6,616 nt of DNA from an uncultured Treponema sp. (GCA_937923945.1 CALDWC010000187.1:1-6616); one strand, 5' to 3'; counted from the stretch's first letter, positions 1 through 6,446 are shown. The notes: a model not told the origin generated them from the letters alone. Numbers and translations: made by a program.

Positions 1-19
1 CTGCAGCGGTCTTTTTTTT
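1..19 (+). terminator. Possible 3' half of a rho-independent terminator cut by the window edge
   Basis: A GC-rich stretch, CTGCAGCGGTC, is followed directly by eight T residues (12-19). That is the usual look of the descending arm and U-tract of an intrinsic terminator. The ascending arm would lie before base 1, so the stem cannot be verified. If real, it ends an upstream plus-strand gene and insulates the reductase gene at 191. Confidence 0.3.
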
Positions 20-70
20 GATTTGATACCGGATAAAACCGCATTAATCGTGCATACCTCACTTTAGAAA

Positions 71-108
71 CGCTGATTAAATACGTGACACCATTGAATT
101 AATCAGCG
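71..108. repeat. 10-bp perfect inverted repeat upstream of the reductase promoter
   Basis: CGCTGATTAA (71-80) is repeated as its exact reverse complement TTAATCAGCG (99-108) with an 18-base spacer. The right arm ends 26 bases before the -35 box of the reductase promoter, a place suited to a regulator site. No T-run follows on the plus strand, so it does not look like an intrinsic terminator for rightward transcription. It could be an operator, or a remnant of the upstream gene's 3' end. The arms are seen directly; the role is inferred. Confidence 0.45.
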
Positions 109-134
109 CCTCCATAAGTTTAAATAAAAGAAAG

Positions 135-163
135 TTGAATTTTTTAAGCTGTTTTGCTATAAT
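135..163 (+). promoter_or_regulatory. Sigma-70-type promoter with extended -10 for the reductase gene
   Basis: The -35 box TTGAAT (135-140) and the consensus -10 box TATAAT (158-163) are separated by 17 bases. A TG at 155-156, one base before the -10, makes an extended -10. Transcription would start near 169-171, giving a leader of only about 20 bases before the ATG at 191. This is the strongest promoter match in the window. Confidence 0.75.
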
Positions 164-178
164 CCGCAAAAAATGCGT

Positions 179-184
179 AGGAGG
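179..184 (+). promoter_or_regulatory. Shine-Dalgarno AGGAGG that fixes the reductase start
   Basis: A full AGGAGG at 179-184 lies six bases before the ATG at 191. An in-frame ATG at 173 lies upstream of this site and almost at the predicted transcription start, so it would have no usable ribosome-binding site. It would also add MRRRHF ahead of the signal peptide. The start at 191 is therefore preferred. Confidence 0.85.
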
Positions 185-190
185 CATTTT

Positions 191-1936
191 ATGAGAAAAA
201 ACAGAGTTTTAGCTTTCCTTTTATGTATGGCTTTACTATTCGCTACTAGTTGCCAAAAAACGGCTAACGGTAAAGAATTAGGCGTTGGAAAGGCTCGCGG
301 TCTTAATGATGATATTGTTGCGAAAGTCCACTTTGACAATGACAAGATTGTTAAGATTGATACCGAGCATAAGGAAACGGAAGGACTTGGTGATAAGGCT
401 ATTGAAAAACTTGTCGATGAAGTTATCAAAAATCAAAGTATAGATTTAGACGCAGTATCGGGTGCGACACTAAGTTCTACAGCTTTTTTAGAAGCTATGA
501 AACTTGCAATAGAAGATTCCGGCAGAGACGCAAAAAATTATGCGAACAAGAAGATACAAGCCAATCAAAATCAAATCACGAAAGACTGCGATGTAGTTGT
601 AGTAGGTGCCGGCGGTGCAGGTTTTGCAGCAGCAGTTTCGGCTAAAGAAAAAGGGGCAAAGGTTATCATTCTTGAAAAACTGGCAAGCATTGGCGGTAAT
701 ACGCTTATTTCCGGCGGTGAATATGCTGCTCCGGCAAATGAAATTCAAAAGAAAGAAGGAATAGAAGATTCTATAGAAAAGTTTGAAAAGGATGTGGAAA
801 AGGCCGGCGGTAAACAAGAGCTCATCAAGATTTTAGCGGAAAACGCAACGAAGGACGCTTACTGGTTACGAGATGATGTCGGCGTAGAGTGGTTAGATAG
901 CCTTATGTTCTTTGGAGGTCATAGCGTAAAAAGATCGTTAATACCGGCAAATCATACCGGAAATGAGCTTATACGAAAGTATGCAAAAAAATCTAATACA
1001 CTTGGCATTGAAATAATTACAGAAGCTGATGTTAAAGAAATTATTGCAAAAGACGGTAAAGTTGTAGGTGTTAGAGCTGATACAAAAGACGGTACGCTTA
1101 CGGTAAATGCAAAAGCGGTAGTACTTGCAAGCGGCGGTTTTGGTGCTAACGCTAAAATGTGCTTTGAAAACGATAAGGAAATAGATGAACATATTCTTTC
1201 AACAAACTTGCCCGGTGCTACCGGAGATGGTATTGTTATGGCAGAAAAACTTGGAGCGGCTACTATTGATATGGATAAAATTCAGCTTTATCCGGTTTGC
1301 GATGTTAAAACAGGTAAGTTGCTTTATGTAGGCGATACTAGGCTTGTTGGTGGAGCTTTGTTAGTCAATAAAGAAGGAAAAAGATTTGTTGAAGAATTAG
1401 GTACCCGAAGAGAAATTTCCATGGCAATCAAAAAGCAAACGGGCTTTGTTGCTTATTTAATATGGGATGAAAAATCAAATGAAAAAACTGGTACAATGAA
1501 GTCAAACCAAGCAGAAGCTAAAGACTTATTTGAAAGAGGCGAATTATTTAAAGCCAATACAATCGAAGAATTAGCAGAACATTTTGGCGTCGATAAAAAA
1601 GCCCTCCTTGAAACCGTAAAAAGATTTAATGAAAATTCAGCTCAAAAAAAGGATCCCGAATTTAACTTGCGAATGTTAGGTTGGCAGATCAAAGAAGCCC
1701 CCTTTTATATGCTAAAGGCAGCTCCGGCTGTTCACCACACAATGGGCGGTCTTGTAATAAATGGCAAAGCAGAAGTTCAATCTAAAGACGGCAAAAGCAT
1801 CGAAGGCTTATTTGCAGCAGGTGAAGTGACAGGTGGCATACACGGCTCAAATAGATTAGGTTCCGTAGCTATGGCAGATATAACTGTTTTTGGCAAGATA
1901 GCCGGAGAAAATGCTGCTGATTTTGCAAAAAAATAA
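191..1936 (+). CDS. urdA: Exported lipoprotein FMN/FAD reductase of the flavocytochrome c family, urocanate-reductase-like (UrdA)
   Basis: Predicted to reduce an alpha,beta-unsaturated carboxylate outside the cytoplasmic membrane; the best substrate guess is urocanate, giving imidazole propionate. Numbering from the ATG at 191 (581 aa): residues 1-20 are a signal peptide ending in a relaxed lipobox with Cys21. Residues about 33-112 form an FMN_bind domain with DAVSGAT, where Thr93 is the expected ApbE-type covalent FMN site. Residues about 133-581 are the FAD_binding_2 reductase, with GAGGAG at 139-144. The presumed proton-donor Arg406 (in TRRE), His515 (in VHHTMGG) and Arg555 (in GSNRLG) match the catalytic residues of Shewanella fumarate reductase. 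The residues that hold the second fumarate carboxylate there are replaced by Tyr367 and Asp382, which, as I recall, is the urocanate reductase signature (Tyr373/Asp388 in S. oneidensis UrdA, also about 582 aa). No haem CXXCH motif is present, so electrons must come from a separate donor. It is a single-gene unit with its own promoter and terminator. Family is near certain; substrate is inferred. Confidence 0.8.
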   Translation: MRKNRVLAFLLCMALLFATSCQKTANGKELGVGKARGLNDDIVAKVHFDNDKIVKIDTEHKETEGLGDKAIEKLVDEVIKNQSIDLDAVSGATLSSTAFLEAMKLAIEDSGRDAKNYANKKIQANQNQITKDCDVVVVGAGGAGFAAAVSAKEKGAKVIILEKLASIGGNTLISGGEYAAPANEIQKKEGIEDSIEKFEKDVEKAGGKQELIKILAENATKDAYWLRDDVGVEWLDSLMFFGGHSVKRSLIPANHTGNELIRKYAKKSNTLGIEIITEADVKEIIAKDGKVVGVRADTKDGTLTVNAKAVVLASGGFGANAKMCFENDKEIDEHILSTNLPGATGDGIVMAEKLGAATIDMDKIQLYPVCDVKTGKLLYVGDTRLVGGALLVNKEGKRFVEELGTRREISMAIKKQTGFVAYLIWDEKSNEKTGTMKSNQAEAKDLFERGELFKANTIEELAEHFGVDKKALLETVKRFNENSAQKKDPEFNLRMLGWQIKEAPFYMLKAAPAVHHTMGGLVINGKAEVQSKDGKSIEGLFAAGEVTGGIHGSNRLGSVAMADITVFGKIAGENAADFAKK

Positions 1937-1959
1937 AAGACCTTATATATAAAATAGAG

Positions 1960-1999
1960 AAAAGATGAGAATAAGTTTTATTATTTATTCTCATCTTTT
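1960..1999. terminator. Bidirectional rho-independent terminator between convergent genes
   Basis: An inverted repeat with arms 1960-1974 and 1985-1999 (core GATGAGAATAA / TTATTCTCATC, flanked by A and T runs) leaves a 10-base loop. It has A-tracts on the left and T-tracts on the right, so it can work as hairpin plus U-tract on both strands. It lies 23 bases after the reductase stop and 16 bases beyond the stop end of the convergent gene at 2016. Confidence 0.85.
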
Positions 2000-2015
2000 T
2001 TATTTTCTAAAAAGC

Positions 2016-2504
2016 TCAGTTTTTCTTTTCCCGTTGATCGCGTATAAAATCGACCATGATCATCAACGCTAAAAGTTCGTCTCCAAATGCAGGGTCGATG
2101 ACATCAATCGTAAAAGTGTCTCCCCAACTAAGCCATTTTTTGTAAATATGTCCGACTTTCGTTCCTTCGGAAAACACTTCAAAATTGAGCGACAAAAAAT
2201 CCCCTTCCAGCGTCAATCTATAATCGTCCGAAACAACATCGATGCCCATGTGAAAAAATTGAAACTTCTGCTTCAGCATCATTTGCTTTCCATCATTGAA
2301 CACCGCGTGAAAACGATATAGCAAATGAAAAAGCTCCCGCGTAATGGTAAAAACATGACTGCCGTCCGGCTTTGTCACATGAATCTTTTTACCAAAAAAT
2401 TTAAAATCTTCATCCACATGATACGTTTCATTTCCGTTTTCATCCAAAACCGGATAATGATCGGTAATTTTTAAAACTTTTTGTTTAATAAACAATTGTT
2501 TCAT
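2016..2504 (-). CDS. LURP-one-related / tubby C-terminal-like protein (DUF567, YxjI-like)
   Basis: A 162-residue protein with no signal peptide or membrane span, probably cytosolic or peripherally membrane-bound. The pattern is that of the LURP-one-related family: an N-terminal strand block (YPVLDENGNETYHVDEDF, 17-34), FFGKKIHV (36-43), then KKWLSWGDTFTIDV (122-135). A hydrophobic C-terminal helix follows at about 140-157, which in tubby-like folds runs through the beta barrel. Length fits the usual 160-200 residues of bacterial members. The biological role of bacterial members is not established; the fold is related to phospholipid scramblases and tubby, so lipid binding is possible. The start at 2504 is preceded by a weak GGTGG ribosome-binding site (2510-2514). 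It appears to be a single-gene unit, reading away from pcp with a 175-base gap and convergent with the reductase gene. Family call moderately sure; function unknown. Confidence 0.75.
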   Translation of the reverse strand: MKQLFIKQKVLKITDHYPVLDENGNETYHVDEDFKFFGKKIHVTKPDGSHVFTITRELFHLLYRFHAVFNDGKQMMLKQKFQFFHMGIDVVSDDYRLTLEGDFLSLNFEVFSEGTKVGHIYKKWLSWGDTFTIDVIDPAFGDELLALMIMVDFIRDQREKKN

Positions 2505-2520
2505 TTATACCACCGTTTTC

Positions 2521-2548
2521 ATAGTACTTCTTTTTGCAAAAGTTTCAA
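2521..2548 (-). promoter_or_regulatory. Possible promoter for the LURP-one-related gene
   Basis: Read on the minus strand, TTGAAA (2543-2548) and TACTAT (2521-2526) are spaced by 16 bases and lie just upstream of the start at 2504. The -35 is good and the -10 mediocre, and the predicted leader is very short. It is supported by the absence of any closer coupling to pcp, but read-through from pcp is an alternative because no convincing terminator separates them. Confidence 0.35.
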
Positions 2549-2679
2549 TCATGTACAGAGTTTGAAAATTGTTTTTAAAAGCAACAAAGTACTCGTATTC
2601 ACCACACAGGAGTAAAACATCATGTGCAACTTATTTCCCAAACGGTTTTTACGGCTCATTTTTTACCGCCAAAGCTTTA

Positions 2680-3321
2680 TTAAAAAATCGCACCGCCACT
2701 TTGTTTGATATCGCAATCATTTTCAATAATCGCTTGCAGTGCCGAGTGAATCCCCTTTGCAATATCTTCAATGGACATAGAAGGCATATTCGCTTTGTCG
2801 ATGACCTGATCGGGGATATACGGCACATGCATAAAACCGCCGCGAGAATTCGGCAAGTTTTTTTCAAGCGTATAAAGAATACCATACATCAAATGATTAC
2901 ACACAAATGTTCCCGCTGTGTTTGAAACAGCTGCTGGAAGCCCTACTTCCCGAATTTTTTTTACCATTGCTTTTATCGGCAAGCTTGCAAAATACGCATT
3001 TTCTCCGTCCGGAAAAATTACTTCATCAATCGGTTGATTTCCCTCGTTATCTTTAATGCGGGCATCATCTTGGTTGATTGCAACCCGTTCAAGCGTTAAA
3101 TTCGATCGCCCGCCCGCTTGACCGATTGCCAAAACGGCGTCCGGTTTTTCCGCTTTAATTTTTTCCTGCACGAACTGTATTGACTTGTGAAAAACGGTCG
3201 GAACTTCCAATTTTATCACTTCAGCGTCAAGGTCGTCAGTTTTTACCAATTTTACCGCTTCCAAAGCGGGATTTACCGTATCTTCGCCAAACGGATCAAA
3301 AGCCGTCAAAAGTATCTTCAT
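2680..3321 (-). CDS. pcp: Pyroglutamyl peptidase I (pyrrolidone-carboxylate peptidase, family C15)
   Basis: A cytosolic cysteine peptidase that removes N-terminal pyroglutamate (5-oxoproline) from peptides. The 213-residue length is typical of bacterial Pcp. The N-terminal MKILLTAFDPFG is the family signature. The catalytic triad is visible: Glu78 in GGRSNLTLERVAIN, Cys141 in TAGTFVCNHLMYG and His165 in GGFMHVPYIP. The start at 3321 has AAGGAG five bases upstream (3327-3332). The gene follows the DUF979 gene by 37 bases on the same strand, with no terminator between, so it is the third gene of a DUF969-DUF979-pcp operon. That context ties release of pyroglutamate to its transport. The enzyme appears intact, with no frameshift or missing catalytic residue. 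Very high confidence. Confidence 0.96.
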   Translation of the reverse strand: MKILLTAFDPFGEDTVNPALEAVKLVKTDDLDAEVIKLEVPTVFHKSIQFVQEKIKAEKPDAVLAIGQAGGRSNLTLERVAINQDDARIKDNEGNQPIDEVIFPDGENAYFASLPIKAMVKKIREVGLPAAVSNTAGTFVCNHLMYGILYTLEKNLPNSRGGFMHVPYIPDQVIDKANMPSMSIEDIAKGIHSALQAIIENDCDIKQSGGAIF

Positions 3322-3358
3322 ATATTCTCCTTAAAATAGCGAAATAGTTTCATAGCTC

Positions 3359-4300
3359 CTAAAAAGCAAATGTATATAGTAAGACAATATGGACTAAAAG
3401 CATCACGAGTGCAAAAGGCGCTTGAGCCTTAATAATCGCATATTTATCCTTCGTTTCCAACAAGGCTGCCGGCATAATGTTAAAATTAGCTGCCATCGGC
3501 GTTAAAAGCGTTCCGCAGTATCCGGCGGTCAAGCCCAAGGCTCCGACAACGACGGGATTTGCTCCTTGCATAATCAAAAACGGAATACCGATTCCAACCG
3601 TAATAACCGAAAAAGCGGCAAATCCGTTTCCCATGATGACGGTGAAAAGTGCCATACCGATACAATAAACCGCCGCCGCAATCAAGTGCGAACCTGCAGG
3701 AATTACTTTAGAAACATATGTCGCAATAACATTCCCGACGCCTGCTACGGTAAATAAGGCACCCAAAGCCGCCAACAATTGCGGCAGAATCCCTGTAGTT
3801 CCGACATTGTCAAGAAGTCGTAAACCGTCATCGATTGCATTTTTAGGTGAAGTCTTTGTTAAAATTAAAACTGCAATAACACCAAGAATTGCAGACACCC
3901 CGATTGCATTATTTGCACCAAGTTTTGGAAGAAAAGTTGCCACTAAAAAAGCACCGAGCGCTAAAATCAAAGCAGGAATAAAAATCGCATAGCCTAGCTT
4001 GTCGGCGTGCTCTCTTGTTTCCTCCGCTTTTGGTACATCATGTGTTGCAGATGCTATCCCGTTAAATCCTGTTATGAAAGCAATAATCACAATCGAAAGC
4101 CCCGTTATCCATCTCGGAATATGCGGACCGAACGCAAAGGTGAGACTAAGCAAAAGCCAAAATAAAAAAGTTGAAAAGCGTTTAATTCCTTTTACGGTTT
4201 TTAGCGCCTTGATTCCTAAAAGTAAAAAAAGCAACGCAATAATACAATAAAAAAATTCAGCCGTATTTGTAGAAATTGTTCCCCAAAGTTCTTTTGACAT
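3359..4300 (-). CDS. DUF979 membrane protein, putative 5-oxoproline transporter subunit
   Basis: A 313-residue integral membrane protein with about nine or ten hydrophobic segments (roughly 14-34, 43-58, 62-80, 103-124, 132-148, 170-196, 203-224, 226-244, 247-267 and 293-313). The sequence matches the DUF979 family as I know it, including NNAIGVSAILG (130-140) and the glycine-rich stretch GLTAGYCGTLLTPMAANFN (256-274). That stretch resembles re-entrant substrate-binding hairpins in ion-transporter-superfamily carriers. DUF969 and DUF979 have been proposed as a two-subunit 5-oxoproline transporter from their linkage with pcp and oxoprolinase genes. Here the partner lies just upstream and pcp just downstream. 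AGGAGG (4307-4312) reaches into the partner's stop codon, so translation is probably coupled. Family sure; substrate inferred from context. Confidence 0.88.
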   Translation of the reverse strand: MSKELWGTISTNTAEFFYCIIALLFLLLGIKALKTVKGIKRFSTFLFWLLLSLTFAFGPHIPRWITGLSIVIIAFITGFNGIASATHDVPKAEETREHADKLGYAIFIPALILALGAFLVATFLPKLGANNAIGVSAILGVIAVLILTKTSPKNAIDDGLRLLDNVGTTGILPQLLAALGALFTVAGVGNVIATYVSKVIPAGSHLIAAAVYCIGMALFTVIMGNGFAAFSVITVGIGIPFLIMQGANPVVVGALGLTAGYCGTLLTPMAANFNIMPAALLETKDKYAIIKAQAPFALVMLLVHIVLLYTFAF

Positions 4301-4306
4301 TTTTAT

Positions 4307-4312
4307 CCTCCT
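4307..4312 (-). promoter_or_regulatory. Shine-Dalgarno AGGAGG of the DUF979 gene overlapping the DUF969 stop
   Basis: On the minus strand AAGGAGG is formed partly from the TAA stop of the upstream gene (4312-4314) and lies six bases before the ATG at 4300. Ribosomes ending DUF969 would stop on top of this site, which favours coupled, near-stoichiometric synthesis of the two membrane proteins. Confidence 0.85.
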
Positions 4313-4986
4313 TATTTTTTTAAGCTTTTGTTCAATTTTTTATCGAACAACCAAAAGAAAACAGTTCCAAGAACAGCTGAAATAAGTGCTATCGGAATAG
4401 ACCACATCGCTATATTTTGTGCATTAACCGCTTCATAACCTTGTTCAACCAATGTAGAAACAATTAAAAGTGTTCCCGAAGCTCCCATAAAACAATTTTG
4501 GGCAAAAAAGTTTCCAAAGTTTTCCGCCGCTGCAGACTTTCCTTTTATGGCATCGTGGCTTTTTTCATCTAATGTACCGTATCGGTTTTCAGCTGCGGCT
4601 TCAGCCATCGGTACTACCAAAGGACGAACGAACTGCGGATGACCGCCGAGCCGTAATGAAAAAGCCGCTGCCAAAGATCTAATCCATTGATAAATACTGA
4701 TAATTCTGCCGGTCGTTGCATTGCGGAATTTTTTAATAAAGTCAACTGCTTTGTCTCGAAGACCGTATCGCTCCAAAACGCCGATGACGGGTAATGTCAA
4801 CACAAAAAGGGTTGCCGTCCGGTTCTTAATAAAAGCATCACCTAAAATTTCAAGAATTTGTAGCGGCGGAATTTTTGCAACAAGACCGGTTACAATACCG
4901 GCAATGACGACCGTCGCTATTGTGTCTATCTTAAGTGCAAAGCCGATAATAACAATAAGCACACCGATAAGTTTGATAACTTCCAT
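4312..4986 (-). CDS. DUF969 membrane protein, putative 5-oxoproline transporter subunit
   Basis: A 224-residue integral membrane protein. Hydrophobic segments lie at about 4-20, 22-38, 57-72, 97-113, 160-180 and 193-214, with a lysine-rich C-terminal tail that is probably cytosolic. Conserved-looking polar stretches inside the membrane part are RLGGHPQFVRPLVVPMAEAAAE (112-133) and AENFGNFFAQNCFMGASGT (154-172), both characteristic of DUF969. It is the first gene of the operon: AGGAGG (4995-5000) lies eight bases before the ATG at 4986, and a putative promoter lies just upstream. The next gene, DUF979, starts 11 bases after its stop. Neither protein alone has the size of a classical secondary carrier of this type, so they probably work as a pair. 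The DUF969/DUF979/pcp linkage supports pyroglutamate as substrate; direction (import or export) cannot be read from sequence. Confidence 0.88.
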   Translation of the reverse strand: MEVIKLIGVLIVIIGFALKIDTIATVVIAGIVTGLVAKIPPLQILEILGDAFIKNRTATLFVLTLPVIGVLERYGLRDKAVDFIKKFRNATTGRIISIYQWIRSLAAAFSLRLGGHPQFVRPLVVPMAEAAAENRYGTLDEKSHDAIKGKSAAAENFGNFFAQNCFMGASGTLLIVSTLVEQGYEAVNAQNIAMWSIPIALISAVLGTVFFWLFDKKLNKSLKK

Positions 4987-5024
4987 AAATCATGCCTCCT
5001 TAAAAACGGAGATTTACAGAAAAT

Positions 5025-5053
5025 AGCATATCATACATTCGAAAAAAGAACAA
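5025..5053 (-). promoter_or_regulatory. Putative promoter of the DUF969-DUF979-pcp operon
   Basis: Read on the minus strand, TTGTTC (5048-5053) and TATGCT (5025-5030) are spaced by 17 bases. A TG one base before the -10 gives an extended -10 that would offset the poor -35. The predicted start near 5018 gives a leader of about 30 bases before the ATG at 4986. The -35 falls inside the T-rich tract of the putative ffh terminator, so the two signals would be interleaved. Confidence 0.45.
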
Positions 5054-5073
5054 GAGCTTACATTTAGCAGCCC
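5041..5073 (-). terminator. Weak candidate rho-independent terminator after ffh
   Basis: On the minus strand GGGCT (5073-5069) can pair with AGCTC (5058-5054), including one G-U pair, around a 10-base loop. It is followed by the T-rich run TTGTTCTTTTTT. The stem is only five pairs, so efficiency is doubtful, but no better hairpin is visible between the ffh stop at 5112 and the next gene. Confidence 0.35.
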
Positions 5074-5111
5074 AGATGCCGAACGGTATTCAATCCGATA
5101 ATACATACCCG

Positions 5112-6446
5112 TTAAAACAAACCGCTCATATCCGGCATTCCGGGAAAACCGCGTCCTTTGTTTTTCACCATTTTTTTCATCGCATTGCGTGTTTTTTCAA
5201 ATTGTTTTAAAAGCCGATTCACTTCCGCAACGGACGTTCCCGAACCGCGAGCAATCCGTTTTCGCCGTGCCGGTCCGATGATCAAGTGATTGTTCCGCTC
5301 TTTCAGCGTCATCGACTGAATAATCGCCTTTTGCCGCTTCATAGCGGACATATCGATTTGACTCGCATCAACTTTTCCGGCAAGTCCCGGCACCATTTCC
5401 AGCATCGACTGAATGGAACCCATTTGCGAAACTTTGTCATACTGCTCAAGCATATCGGCAAGCGTAAAACTTTCGTTTGCCATCTTTTTTTGGAGCTTTG
5501 CAGCTTCCGCTTCGTCATACACTTCTTGGGCTTTTTCAACGAGAGAAACAACGTCGCCCATTCCCAAAATGCGGCTCGCAATACGGTCGGGATAAAAAGG
5601 CTCAATCGCGTCCAGTTTTTCACCCGTACAAATAAAATAAATCGGAACGGACGCAACGGTTTTTAACGAAAGGGCGGCACCGCCACGCGTATCGGAGTCA
5701 AACTTCGTTAAAATAACACCGGTAAGTGAAAGCTGCTCGTTAAATTCGCGGGCAACCTCAACGGCGGTTTGACCGGTCATACTGTCGGCAACCAAAATCG
5801 TTTCGGTAGGCTTTGTGTGCTTTTTGATTTCCACAATTTCCCGCATCATCGCCTCGTCAATTTGGAGGCGTCCGGCAGTATCCACAATCACCGTGTCGTA
5901 AAAGTTTTTTTTCGCAAAGCTCAACGCATTTTTAGCAACCGCAACGGCATCTTTCGTATTTTCTTTATACACCGGCACCGAAATACTTTCCGCCAAAACG
6001 GAAAGCTGTTCCACAGCCGCAGGACGCACGAGGTCGCACGCCACTAAAAGTGGGTTTCGCCCCTCCGCTTTGAGCTTTTTCGCCAACTTTGCGGCGGTTG
6101 TCGTTTTACCGGAACCTTGGAGCCCCAACAGCAAAATGACGGATTGCGTGTCACTTCCCGCAAGCTGCAATTCTTTTTTTTCGTCTCCTAAAAACGAAAC
6201 CATTTTGTCATAAACAATTTTGGTAAATTGCTGACCGGGATTCACCGCCCGTAAAACTTTTTCACCTTTGGATTCTTCAATAATTGCATTGACAAAACGG
6301 CGGACAACGCGCAAGTTGACGTCCGCATCCAGCAATGCCGCTTTTATTTCTTCAACCGCATCGGCAATATTTTTTTCACTGATAGTACCCTTTCCCGAAA
6401 GAGAGCGGAAAAGGTCGGAAAATTTTTCACTGATTTTTTCAAGCAT
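5112..6446 (-). CDS. ffh: Signal recognition particle GTPase Ffh (SRP54)
   Basis: The protein subunit of the signal recognition particle. With the 4.5S/SRP RNA it binds signal sequences of nascent inner-membrane proteins and delivers the ribosome to FtsY. At 444 residues it has the normal length. The N domain is about 1-95. The G domain has the P-loop GLQGSGKTT (108-116), DLVRPAA (138-144), DTAGR (189-193), TKFDSDTRGG (247-256) and TGEKLD (274-279). The linker PFYPDRIASRILGMGDVVSL (283-302) leads to the M domain (about 310-444), with the RNA-binding stretch RRKRIARGSGTSVAEVNRLLKQF (394-416) and a Met/Gly-rich tail. The wording DLVRPAA and TKFDSDTRGG differs from the more common DTYRPAA and TKLDGDARGG but keeps the nucleotide-binding residues. 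The ATG overlaps the gpsA stop by one base, and AGGAG (6457-6461) lies ten bases upstream inside gpsA. Near-certain identity. Confidence 0.98.
   Translation of the reverse strand: MLEKISEKFSDLFRSLSGKGTISEKNIADAVEEIKAALLDADVNLRVVRRFVNAIIEESKGEKVLRAVNPGQQFTKIVYDKMVSFLGDEKKELQLAGSDTQSVILLLGLQGSGKTTTAAKLAKKLKAEGRNPLLVACDLVRPAAVEQLSVLAESISVPVYKENTKDAVAVAKNALSFAKKNFYDTVIVDTAGRLQIDEAMMREIVEIKKHTKPTETILVADSMTGQTAVEVAREFNEQLSLTGVILTKFDSDTRGGAALSLKTVASVPIYFICTGEKLDAIEPFYPDRIASRILGMGDVVSLVEKAQEVYDEAEAAKLQKKMANESFTLADMLEQYDKVSQMGSIQSMLEMVPGLAGKVDASQIDMSAMKRQKAIIQSMTLKERNNHLIIGPARRKRIARGSGTSVAEVNRLLKQFEKTRNAMKKMVKNKGRGFPGMPDMSGLF

Noticed and set aside
2..67. A 21-codon open stretch at the left edge ending in TAG, possibly the tail of an upstream plus-strand gene
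   Set aside because: The sequence is low-complexity, matches no family I recognise, and overlaps a T8 run that looks more like a terminator tail.
173..190. Upstream in-frame ATG at 173 as start of the reductase
   Set aside because: It precedes the AGGAGG site and sits almost at the predicted transcription start; the ATG at 191 has ideal spacing and gives a normal lipoprotein signal peptide.
247..256. Ffh G4 wording TKFDSDTRGG (protein residues, gene at 5112-6446) as a possible functional defect
   Set aside because: The nucleotide-specificity residues T-K-x-D and the closing R-G-G are kept; the changes look like lineage variation rather than loss of function.
488..1192. Minus-strand open frames of 109 and 84 codons inside the reductase gene
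   Set aside because: They are antisense to a well-supported gene, rich in Cys/Phe/Tyr as expected of complement reading, and have no family resemblance.
2505..2679. 175-base gap between pcp and the LURP-one gene searched for a pcp terminator, small RNA or small gene
   Set aside because: Only four- to five-pair stems with long loops (for example GGCGGT/ACCGTT) were found, with no proper T-tract, and no open frame with a start site. Apart from the possible promoter at 2521-2548, nothing can be supported.
2569..2925. Plus-strand open frame of 118 codons over the pcp 3' end
   Set aside because: Most of it is antisense to pcp, whose catalytic residues are intact; no family signature or good ribosome-binding site.
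5286..6047. Plus-strand open frames of 126 and 92 codons inside ffh
   Set aside because: His/Arg/Phe-rich antisense readings of ffh with no domain pattern.
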